From Bacteroidales bacterium UBA5382 (lineage in GTDB: Bacteria > Bacteroidota > Bacteroidia > Bacteroidales > Dysgonomonadaceae), in assembly GCA_002409745.1 (NCBI GenBank), contig DHOU01000014.1, positions 1-52,173 of the forward strand: a DNA stretch of 52,173 nt. Direction: 5' to 3'. Shown here in pieces: positions 17,510 through 24,839 of the stretch. The notes beneath the pieces are model-generated. The model was not told the origin of the DNA. It worked only from the letters and a program-made list of their open reading frames with translations, and ran no database searches. The translations under genes were made by a program, and so were the position numbers. Each line of letters begins with the position of its first letter. Within the stretch, counting starts at the first letter, position 1.

Positions 17510-18412
17510 ATGATGAAGCATATCTCTATTTATATTATAGGAAGTTTGTTTTTATTTAACGCGTGCAATAGCAATCAGTTGAAACACGATGCATCCGGCA
17601 CCTTCGAAACCACCGAAATAATTGTTTCGGCATTGGCCGCCGGGCAAATCATAGAGCTTAACTCTGGGGAAGGGCAGACGGTAGCAAAAGATCAATATCT
17701 CGGGTATATCGATACGATGCAACTTCACTTGCAAAAACGGCAACTTGCTGCAAAAATAAAAGCCATCAATGCCCGTAAGCCGAATATCGCGCAACAGATT
17801 GCTGCTGCGAAAGAACAGATTGCCCAAGCGGCAAGGGAAAAAAAACGAGTGGAAAATCTGGTGAAAGACGGCGCTGCTACTCAAAAGCAACTTGATGATA
17901 TGGACACACAACTAAAGGTTTTGCAGCGGACGCTTGCGGCGCAAACCAATCAAATTTCCACGTCAACCGACGGGTTGAGTGGCGAAAGCGAGGTGCTTGA
18001 AGCTCAAATAGCACAGGTACAGGATCTAATCGCAAAAAGTCGTATCATTAGCCCGATGAATGGAATCATCCTCAATAAATACAAACAAGTTTCGGAAGTA
18101 GCGGCGCAGGGAACCCCGCTCTTAAAAATAGCCGATACCCGACATCTTTTCCTGCGTGCTTATATAGTTGCTGCACAATTGGAGAATGTGACGATCGGAC
18201 AGAAAGCCATTGTGTATATCAATGATATCGGCGGAAAGCAAAATGAATATGAGGGAACGGTCGCTTGGATTTCGGATAAAGCTGAATTTACTCCTAAAAC
18301 AATTCAAACGCAAGATGAGAGGCAACACTTGGTCTATGCGGTGAAAATAGCGGTAGACAATACCGATGGTTCTATTAAAACCGGAATGTATGGCGATGTG
18401 GATTTTAAATGA
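17510..18412 (+). CDS. HlyD family periplasmic adaptor lipoprotein
   Basis: A 300-aa membrane-fusion protein that should join the ABC pump to the TolC channel. A lipoprotein signal ends at LFNAC (about residue 19). A biotinyl-lipoyl half follows (ASGTFETTEIIVSALAAGQI), then a coiled-coil hairpin (about 75-160, rich in Ala, Gln and Lys). The second half contains SRIISPMNGIILNKYKQVSE and a beta-barrel. It resembles YbhG/YhiI adaptors paired with YbhFSR-type ABC exporters. The next ATP-binding gene begins 10 bp downstream. Confidence 0.85.
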   Translation: MMKHISIYIIGSLFLFNACNSNQLKHDASGTFETTEIIVSALAAGQIIELNSGEGQTVAKDQYLGYIDTMQLHLQKRQLAAKIKAINARKPNIAQQIAAAKEQIAQAAREKKRVENLVKDGAATQKQLDDMDTQLKVLQRTLAAQTNQISTSTDGLSGESEVLEAQIAQVQDLIAKSRIISPMNGIILNKYKQVSEVAAQGTPLLKIADTRHLFLRAYIVAAQLENVTIGQKAIVYINDIGGKQNEYEGTVAWISDKAEFTPKTIQTQDERQHLVYAVKIAVDNTDGSIKTGMYGDVDFK

Positions 18413-18422
18413 CTTACTGAAT

Positions 18423-19322
18423 ATGAAATCAATTATATCCATTCATCATGTTTCAAAATCGTATGAAGGCAGGACTCCCGTTACGGCGTTACAAGATATC
18501 AGTTTACAGATTAATAAAGGTGAATTGTTCGGTTTAATCGGCCCCGATGGCGCAGGCAAAACCTCGCTATTCCGTATCCTGACTACTTTACTATTGGCAG
18601 ACTTGGGGAATGCATCGATTGACGGAATGGATGTGGTGAAAGATTTTCGCAAAATAAGAATGTATATAGGATATATGCCCGGACGGTTTTCTTTATATCA
18701 GGATTTGACAGTTGAAGAAAATTTAAAATTCTTTGCCGATGTTTTTAATACGACCATTGCTGCAAATTACGATATGATCTCGCCTATATACGGACAGCTT
18801 GCGCCTTTCAAAAATCGCCGGGCGGGAAAACTTTCGGGAGGAATGAAACAAAAGTTAGCGCTATGTTGCGCTTTGATACATAAGCCCTATATACTTTTTT
18901 TAGATGAACCGACAACAGGCGTCGACCCCGTTTCGCGAAAGGAATTTTGGCAAATGCTTAGAGCATTGAAAGAGCAAAACATCACCATTATGGTATCTAC
19001 TCCTTATATGGATGAGGCGGCATTGTGCGACCGGATCGCATTGATTCAAGCGGGAAAAATCATGCAGGTAGATGCCCCGGCACAGGTCATAGCAAATTAT
19101 CCGTTCCGTCTTTATAAAGCAAAAGCCTCCAACAATTACCGTCTGCTCGAGACCGTAAAAGAACAGGATAATATATTACTATCCTATATTTCAGGTGATC
19201 AAGTGCGTTTGGTATTTAAAGAAAATGACCGGAGGATCGATTTTCCCGGAATAGAATTGGAAGAAGTAGAACCGACTATTGAAGATTGTTTCATCCAATT
19301 AATGAAAAATGAAAGTGATTGA
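18423..19322 (+). CDS. ABC transporter ATP-binding protein (first of pair)
   Basis: A 299-aa ABC ATPase. Walker A is GPDGAGKTS, the signature motif is LSGGMKQK and Walker B is ILFLDEPTTGVDP. The C-terminal 70 residues form an extra domain after the NBD. The ATG at 18423 is chosen because it starts the NBD; the frame extends upstream into the adaptor gene. It corresponds to the first half of the E. coli YbhF fusion. It ends inside the start of the next ATPase gene (14-bp overlap), so the two are translationally coupled and probably form a heterodimer. Confidence 0.9.
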   Translation: MKSIISIHHVSKSYEGRTPVTALQDISLQINKGELFGLIGPDGAGKTSLFRILTTLLLADLGNASIDGMDVVKDFRKIRMYIGYMPGRFSLYQDLTVEENLKFFADVFNTTIAANYDMISPIYGQLAPFKNRRAGKLSGGMKQKLALCCALIHKPYILFLDEPTTGVDPVSRKEFWQMLRALKEQNITIMVSTPYMDEAALCDRIALIQAGKIMQVDAPAQVIANYPFRLYKAKASNNYRLLETVKEQDNILLSYISGDQVRLVFKENDRRIDFPGIELEEVEPTIEDCFIQLMKNESD

Positions 19323-20046
19323 AGTGCATAATTTGACGAAAACTTTTGGATCTTTTACGGCGGTGGATCATGTTTCATTTGAAGTCGCAGAAGGTGAAAT
19401 TTTTGGATTTTTGGGAGCAAACGGAGCGGGAAAAACAACCGTAATCAGGATGTTGTGCGGATTATTGGCGCCCACTTCCGGTAAAGGATCGGTAGTCGGA
19501 TATGATGTGAGTAAAAAAGCGGAAGACGTGAAAAAGAATATCGGCTACATGAGTCAAAAATTCTCTTTATATGAAGATTTAAGCCCTGTGGAAAATATGG
19601 AGTTGTTCGGGGGAATTTACGGAATGAACAGGAAACAGATAAATAAGAAAACCGAAGAGATTATCAAGGACTTGGGGTTGACAAAAGAACGGCGTTCATT
19701 AGTAGGCTCTCTTCCTTTGGGAATAAGGCAAAAAGTGGCTTTTGCGGTGTCTACTTTTCATTCTCCGAAAGTTGTTTTTCTGGATGAGCCGACGGCCGGT
19801 GTCGATCCGATGAGCCGACGGATTTTTTGGGAGATGATTTACCGTGCATCGGACAGGGGAACTACCTTTTTCGTGACGACTCACTACATGGATGAAGCCG
19901 AATACTGCAACAGGATATCCATTATGGTGGATGGAAGCATCAAAGTTTTGGATACCCCCGAACGGCTGAAAAACAACTTTGGTGCCGGAACGATGGATGA
20001 AGTCTTTCAAATTCTGGCCGGAAAATCTAAAAATCAAGTTCAGTGA
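19309..20046 (+). CDS. ABC transporter ATP-binding protein (second of pair, altered signature)
   Basis: A 245-aa ABC ATPase with Walker A GANGAGKTT and Walker B VVFLDEPTAGVDPMSR. The signature motif reads LPLGIRQK instead of LSGGxxQ. The same type of change is known in the second NBD of YbhF, so this gene corresponds to that half. One of the two composite ATP sites would thus be degenerate, as in several asymmetric exporters. It overlaps the previous ATPase by 14 bp and the next permease by 4 bp. Confidence 0.9.
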   Translation: MKVIEVHNLTKTFGSFTAVDHVSFEVAEGEIFGFLGANGAGKTTVIRMLCGLLAPTSGKGSVVGYDVSKKAEDVKKNIGYMSQKFSLYEDLSPVENMELFGGIYGMNRKQINKKTEEIIKDLGLTKERRSLVGSLPLGIRQKVAFAVSTFHSPKVVFLDEPTAGVDPMSRRIFWEMIYRASDRGTTFFVTTHYMDEAEYCNRISIMVDGSIKVLDTPERLKNNFGAGTMDEVFQILAGKSKNQVQ

Positions 20047-21146
20047 AACAATTTATCAGTTTTATACGAAAAGAGATGTTTCATATTGTCAGGGATCCGT
20101 TGACTCTTACTATCATGATCATCCTTCCCATTTTACTTTTATTGATTCTCGGTTTTGCCATATCTACGGAAATCCGGAATACTCCTTTTGTGGTCTTCGA
20201 TCAGTCAAGGAGCGCTGCTTCGTCAAAATTTATTGCCAAGATGGATGGAAATGCTTATTTTACTCTGGTAAATGCCCTGTCTTCGGAAAGTGATCTAGAA
20301 ACAGCTTTTCACAGAGGCGAATGTAAATTAGCCCTTATTCTTCCGGCCGATTTCGGTGATAATGTGCCGTATCGGGAAGCGGTTGATATCCAGTTAGTCG
20401 TCGATGCCTCCGATCCCAATGAAGGTTCCACATTAGTAAGTTATGTCCAGTTGATTGCGGCGCAATACCAAAAAGAACTCATCGGGAGGGCGAGTGCCCC
20501 CGATCTTATTCAGATAGAGACAAAAATGCTGTACAATCCTCAGATGAAAGGAATGTATCAAATTGTACCCGGGATGATAGGGCTAATTATGATGCTGATA
20601 TGTGCGTATATGACTTCCATCTCAATTGCTAAAGAAAAAGAACTCGGGACGATGGAAATTCTATTGGTTTCCCCTTTACGCCCGGCACTTATTATTCTGG
20701 CTAAGGCGGTTCCTTATCTTTTTATTTCATTGACGGATGTTGCGCTGAGCTTATTGGTCGCTTATTTTATTTTAGGAATTCCCATTGCCGGCAATATTGC
20801 ATTGATTGTGCTTCTTTCGCTTGTGTATACGCTTTCCGCCCTTGCATTGGGGTTGCTCATATCCACCGTAGCCGAAACCCAGCAAGAAGCTATGGTTCTT
20901 TCCGGCATAGGATTGATGCTCCCTTCCATGCTTTTATCGAATTTGATATTTCCGGTTGAAAGCATGCCGATTCCTTTGCAAGCCTTTTCTTATATTGTAC
21001 CTGCACGTTGGTATATCGACGGGTTGCGGGATATCATGATCAAAGGATTAGGGTTTAAGGCGATTGTATTGGATTTCTTCATTCTTCTATCTATGTGCTT
21101 TTTGTTGTTTTTTGTCAGCATCAAAAAATTCAAAAACAGATTATGA
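20043..21146 (+). CDS. ABC-2 type permease (YbhS-like)
   Basis: A 367-aa ABC-2 membrane subunit. One N-terminal transmembrane helix (about 22-42, LTIMIILPILLLLILGFAIS) is followed by a large extracytoplasmic domain to about residue 175 and then five C-terminal helices. The conserved EKELGTMEILLVSPL lies after the second helix. The start is a GTG overlapping the stop of the upstream ATPase gene (GTGA). It pairs with the next permease to form the membrane part of the exporter. Confidence 0.88.
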   Translation: MKQFISFIRKEMFHIVRDPLTLTIMIILPILLLLILGFAISTEIRNTPFVVFDQSRSAASSKFIAKMDGNAYFTLVNALSSESDLETAFHRGECKLALILPADFGDNVPYREAVDIQLVVDASDPNEGSTLVSYVQLIAAQYQKELIGRASAPDLIQIETKMLYNPQMKGMYQIVPGMIGLIMMLICAYMTSISIAKEKELGTMEILLVSPLRPALIILAKAVPYLFISLTDVALSLLVAYFILGIPIAGNIALIVLLSLVYTLSALALGLLISTVAETQQEAMVLSGIGLMLPSMLLSNLIFPVESMPIPLQAFSYIVPARWYIDGLRDIMIKGLGFKAIVLDFFILLSMCFLLFFVSIKKFKNRL

Positions 21147-22252
21147 AAGCGCTGAAATTCCTGCTTAAAAAAGAGTTTTTGCAAATCTTGCGAAACCGGT
21201 TTTTGTTGGCTATTATCGTTCTTATCCCTGTTTTTGAATTGGCCGTTCTTCCTTGGGCGGCTACTTTCGAGCAGAAAAATATTTCTTTGTGTATCGTTGA
21301 CGGCGACCACAGTTCTTACTCCAGGCGTTTGATCGAAAAAATTTTATCTTCGGGTTATTTTAAGCTGACAAGCCATGAGCCGGATTATGATCACGCTTTG
21401 CGCCGGATAGAAACCGGACACGCTAACCTGATTTTAATCATTCCTCCGGCTTTCGAAAAGGACTATGTCAATCGGCAACCATTGAAAATGATGTTGGTGA
21501 TCGATGCCGTAGATGGGCAGAAAGCGGGGCTGGGAATGTCGTACCTATCTCAAATTATCCTTGCCTATAACACACAAATAGAGGTTGAAGCCGGCAATCG
21601 AACGGGAGCTTTCATCAATATTAAACCACACTATCGATATAACGACGCGATGCGCTACCAAAATTATATGGTTCCCGGCATTCTCGTCATCTTGGTGACA
21701 ATGATGGGGGGAATGTTATCAGCATTGAATATCGTAAGAGAAAAAGAAATCGGAACGATTGAACAAATGAATGTAACTCCGGTTTCCAAATCGATGTTTA
21801 TTTTGGGTAAACTCATCCCTTTTTGGCTGTTAGGATTGATAAATCTCACCATCGGTATTTTTATCGGATGGCTGATTTATGGACTTTTTCCTGTCGGGAA
21901 TATTTTGAATATTTATCTTTTTGCTTTTTTTTATCTCTTGGCTTTTACCGGATTCGGGCTTATGATTTCGAATTTTGCACAAACCCAACAGCAGGCGATG
22001 CTGGTGTTGATTTTTTTCCTGATTATCTTCATTTTGCTTAGCGGATTATTTACTCCGATCAGCAGCATGCCCGAATGGGCGCAACGAGTAACTATTTTTA
22101 ATCCCGTGCGTTATTTTGTGGAAATTGTGCGATTAGTCTATATGAAAGGGAGCGGAATTCATGATATATTGCCCCAATTATATCGTATTTTCGGATTTAT
22201 AGTCGTATTCAATTTTCTGGCAATCGTTAGTTATAGAAAAACTCAAGGTTAA
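21143..22252 (+). CDS. ABC-2 type permease (YbhR-like)
   Basis: A 369-aa ABC-2 permease with the same plan as its neighbour: an N-terminal helix, a large periplasmic loop, and five helices near the C-terminus. It has the motif EKEIGTIEQMNVTPV typical of this subfamily. The ATG at 21143 overlaps the previous stop (ATGA). The frame extends further upstream into the preceding gene, but MKALKFLLKKEFLQI is the expected cytoplasmic N-terminus. Confidence 0.88.
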   Translation: MKALKFLLKKEFLQILRNRFLLAIIVLIPVFELAVLPWAATFEQKNISLCIVDGDHSSYSRRLIEKILSSGYFKLTSHEPDYDHALRRIETGHANLILIIPPAFEKDYVNRQPLKMMLVIDAVDGQKAGLGMSYLSQIILAYNTQIEVEAGNRTGAFINIKPHYRYNDAMRYQNYMVPGILVILVTMMGGMLSALNIVREKEIGTIEQMNVTPVSKSMFILGKLIPFWLLGLINLTIGIFIGWLIYGLFPVGNILNIYLFAFFYLLAFTGFGLMISNFAQTQQQAMLVLIFFLIIFILLSGLFTPISSMPEWAQRVTIFNPVRYFVEIVRLVYMKGSGIHDILPQLYRIFGFIVVFNFLAIVSYRKTQG

Positions 22253-22268
22253 TAAAAATAATAAATAG

Positions 22269-22493
22269 ATGAACGCAGATGATATAGGTAGGTGCGCCGG
22301 TGTGATATGGCAATTGCTTGATTCAAAGGGGCCGATGGCTATTCGTCAGATAGGGGAACAAACAAGTTATAAGGATTCGTGGATTTATTTGTCTCTCGGA
22401 TGGTTGTCGAGAGAAAATAAAATTTGGTTTTCTGAGTCGAACGGTGTGCTATTCGTAGGGCTTGATAGTGTTTTTCCAGAGAGATATTATTAA
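22269..22493 (+). CDS. small winged helix-turn-helix protein (DUF2582-like)
   Basis: A 74-aa protein that resembles the DUF2582/PF10771 winged-helix family of Bacteroidetes. It has GVIWQLLDSKGPMAIRQIGEQTSYKDSWIYLSLGWLSRE as helix 1 to recognition helix, then KIWFSESNGVLFVGL as the wing. It lies 16 bp after the second permease and is probably the last gene of the exporter operon. A DNA-binding or protein-binding regulatory role is assumed from the fold only. Confidence 0.7.
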   Translation: MNADDIGRCAGVIWQLLDSKGPMAIRQIGEQTSYKDSWIYLSLGWLSRENKIWFSESNGVLFVGLDSVFPERYY

Positions 22494-22565
22494 AGGAAGA
22501 GGATAACAGTGCAGTGCCCCAAAAAGTTTGTTGTCTAATTTTGGAGATAGTTCATTTGTCCCTTG

Positions 22566-23006
22566 TCAGATCGATTTAGGATACTGTCAGACTGAGTTTG
22601 GTCGTCGTTAGACTGAGTTTGGTCGATGCGAGATTGAGTTGGGCCGTTGCAAGGTCGATTTCGGAAACAGGAAGAAGGACTTTCCGGATTGGAGGAACGA
22701 CTTCGGACGGATGCAGAACGACTTTTACCGATGCGAGTGTGACATATTGGCAGATCAAAACGACTTTGCCCGCCGTACAAGCGACTTTGGTCGCTGCACG
22801 TGTGTATTCGGTCGCTGTATGTGGAACTTTTGTCACTGTACACACCGCTTTAGCCGCTGTACACACCGCTTTAGCCGCTGTATGGGCGATTTTGTCCGCT
22901 GTATGAAGGTCTTTTGTCGCCGTACGTGTCACTTTAGGCGCCGTAGGAGAGACTTTGGCCGCCGTACCGATAACCGGGGCCGCCGTTTGGGGCCGTATCC
23001 CCGATG
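22566..23006 (+). repeat. degenerate 21-bp tandem array, about 20 units
   Basis: Roughly twenty units of exactly 21 bp run without a break between the winged-helix gene and the serpin gene. Typical cores are gcgactttggtcgctg, acgacttcggacggat, ccgctttagccgctgta and gagactttggccgccgt. The CTTT and CCG/CTG positions are the most constant; two adjacent units are identical. As 21 is a multiple of 3, several frames on both strands stay open (longest 149 codons), giving heptapeptide repeats such as DFGRC. No start context, signal or family supports translation, so I treat it as non-coding repeat DNA. Confidence 0.85.
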
Positions 23007-23111
23007 GAGCGTACAATCTTTCCACTATTTTTTATCTTTCATGCAACTTTTTAACAAGCTGTTTCATCAATAGGATAGAGTCGATGATAAAATTATAAAA
23101 AGAAAAGACCG

Positions 23112-24365
23112 ATGAAAATTCAATCGAAATTATTACTGATGATGTTTCCGCTTATCACCATGGCTGCTTCCTGCGATAAGAATACCGGGAATGAGAGGGA
23201 AGCGGATTTACCGGCTCCTATTCAAATAGAGTTGAGGGGGGCGGAAAAAGAAATGGTGCAGTCGGACCAACAGTTCGCTTTTGAGTTCTTTGCCCATGTG
23301 TTCGACGAAGAACGGGCCGATAAAGATGCGAATTTTATGGTTTCGCCTTTCAGTTTGAGTATGGCGTTGGCGATGACTTGGAATGGTGCCGACGGTGAAA
23401 CGAAAAAGGCCATGCAGGAAACGCTCAAAATGGACGCTTATTCCGACGAGGAACTGAATGCGTATTACCAAAAGATGAAGGATGCGTTACTGAAGACCGA
23501 TCCGTCCACCAAACTTTCGATCGCCAATTCGATTTGGACGAATCAGTTTGTGTCGATTAAACCCGCCTTTATCGATGTAAACAAGAAGTATTACGATGCC
23601 GAAGTGCAAGCCGTGGATTTTGGCGATGTCAAAACCAAAGATCGTATCAATCGATGGGCGTCGGATAACACGAACGGACTGATTCAATCGGTTTTGGACA
23701 AAACCGAGCGTGAGGATTTGATGTATCTGCTCAATGCAATCTATTTTAAAGGGATTTGGATATCGAAGTTCGATGCGAAAAATACCTCTAAAAAACTTTT
23801 TACGCAGGAAGACGCTACGGGGAAAGAGGTGGATATGATGCATCAAACCGCCGAATTTAATTACTCGGCCGATGAAACGTTGCAGATGGTTCAGCTTCCT
23901 TATGGGAACGAGGCATTCAGTATGTTGGTACTGCTTCCACAGGAAGGAAAGCAGTTGCAGGATGTGGTAACCGTATTGCAGGAGGAGGGCTATTGGGCTC
24001 ACTTTACGTCCGGTTTACACAATGCCGAAGTCGAGCTATCGCTTCCCAAGTTTAAAACCGAGTACAGCAAACGGTTAAATGATATCTTGATAGATAAAAT
24101 GGGTATGGGGATCGCTTTTAGCAATGCTGCCGATTTCAGCCGCATGTCGGACATGAGTGCAAAAATCTCCTTTGTAAAACAAGATACGTATATCAGTACG
24201 GATGAAGAAGGTACGGAAGCTGCCGCGGTGACCATTGTAGGCATGGAATTGGCTGCCGCTCCTCCTGTACAGAAAGTTGTCTTCAATGCCGACAAACCTT
24301 TCCTGTATGTTATCCGTGAAAATTCCACGGGCGCTGTTCTGTTTATGGGAACAGTCAAAAAGTGA
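23112..24365 (+). CDS. serpin family lipoprotein (protease inhibitor)
   Basis: A 417-aa serpin with a lipoprotein signal (lipobox MAASC, Cys at about residue 21), so probably anchored to the outer membrane. Serpins trap serine or cysteine proteases irreversibly when the reactive-centre loop is cut. The loop hinge EEGTEAAAVT (residues 365-374) is intact with small residues at P12-P10, as in inhibitory serpins. The C-terminal signature FNADKPFLYVIRE is present. Aligning on PP at P3'-P4' places P1-P1' at A381-A382, suggesting elastase-like targets. Miropin of Tannerella forsythia is a studied relative. No obvious operon partner. Confidence 0.9.
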   Translation: MKIQSKLLLMMFPLITMAASCDKNTGNEREADLPAPIQIELRGAEKEMVQSDQQFAFEFFAHVFDEERADKDANFMVSPFSLSMALAMTWNGADGETKKAMQETLKMDAYSDEELNAYYQKMKDALLKTDPSTKLSIANSIWTNQFVSIKPAFIDVNKKYYDAEVQAVDFGDVKTKDRINRWASDNTNGLIQSVLDKTEREDLMYLLNAIYFKGIWISKFDAKNTSKKLFTQEDATGKEVDMMHQTAEFNYSADETLQMVQLPYGNEAFSMLVLLPQEGKQLQDVVTVLQEEGYWAHFTSGLHNAEVELSLPKFKTEYSKRLNDILIDKMGMGIAFSNAADFSRMSDMSAKISFVKQDTYISTDEEGTEAAAVTIVGMELAAAPPVQKVVFNADKPFLYVIRENSTGAVLFMGTVKK

Positions 24366-24459
24366 CAGGGAGATAGAGGGACAAAGAGACAAAGAGACGG
24401 AGGGAGAAAGAGACGGAGGGAGAAAGAGACAGAGAGACGGAGGGACAAAGGGACAAAAG
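24364..24459 (+). repeat. degenerate 8-bp tandem array
   Basis: Twelve 8-bp units begin on the last two bases of the serpin stop codon: gacaggga, gatagagg, gacaaaga (twice), gacggagg, gagaaaga, gacggagg, gagaaaga, gacagaga, gacggagg, gacaaagg, gacaaaag. The DNA is strongly purine-biased on the plus strand. It differs in period from the 7-bp arrays but has the same placement directly on a stop codon. Confidence 0.8.
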
Positions 24460-24633
24460 ATCGCTCGGTAAGTGTTTCTTGCCGGGTGATTTTTTTTGTG
24501 TGGAAGTTGGCTGTGAGCTAGTTGATTTGGATATTTTTACTCCTTGATTTATAGTGATAAATTTTCGATTTGGCAAATTCTTTTTATCTATCATATTTAT
24601 TGTTCCCTTATAATCATTCTATTACGATGGATG

Positions 24634-24702
24634 TGTGGAAAACTTTTCCACAGTTTGATAAAATGTGCTGAACTTATTGTTGAATTGAGGAAAACTTTTC
24701 CT
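24634..24702 (+). promoter_or_regulatory. paired palindromes upstream of ribonucleotide reductase
   Basis: The 13-bp palindrome GGAAAACTTTTCC occurs twice, at 24637-24649 and 24689-24701. The copies start exactly 52 bp apart, about five helical turns. The first copy extends to TGTGGAAAACTTTTCCACA, whose halves are each one mismatch from the DnaA box TGTGGATAA; the second does not extend. They lie 140-200 bp before the reductase ATG in a 474-bp AT-rich gap that otherwise holds only the 8-bp array. A regulator operator is the simplest reading. Confidence 0.55.
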
Positions 24703-24839
24703 AATATTGTACTCCCAAACAATCTTTATTGGAAAAATAAAAATTGTTCGGTCGGAAAAAGTATAATAAGGTATTTTTTGACAATGCCTGAGTCAATTAA
24801 ATAACAATATATTCATCAATTATTAATCAAAACGGAAGG

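Noticed and set aside
22506..22545. Sequence resembling an insertion-sequence end (gtgccccaaaaagtttg)
   Set aside because: It recalls terminal bases of some IS3-like elements, but there is no second end, no target duplication and no transposase fragment nearby.
22576..23073. Long open frames on both strands through the 21-bp array (up to 149 codons)
   Set aside because: They exist because 21 is a multiple of 3 and the unit has few stops. No start context, signal sequence or known family, and several frames are equally open.
24460..24839. Cobalamin riboswitch or NrdR box before the B12-dependent reductase
   Set aside because: No B12-box-like GCCACTG and no NrdR-type repeat seen; the region is mostly AT-rich with the two GGAAAACTTTTCC palindromes.
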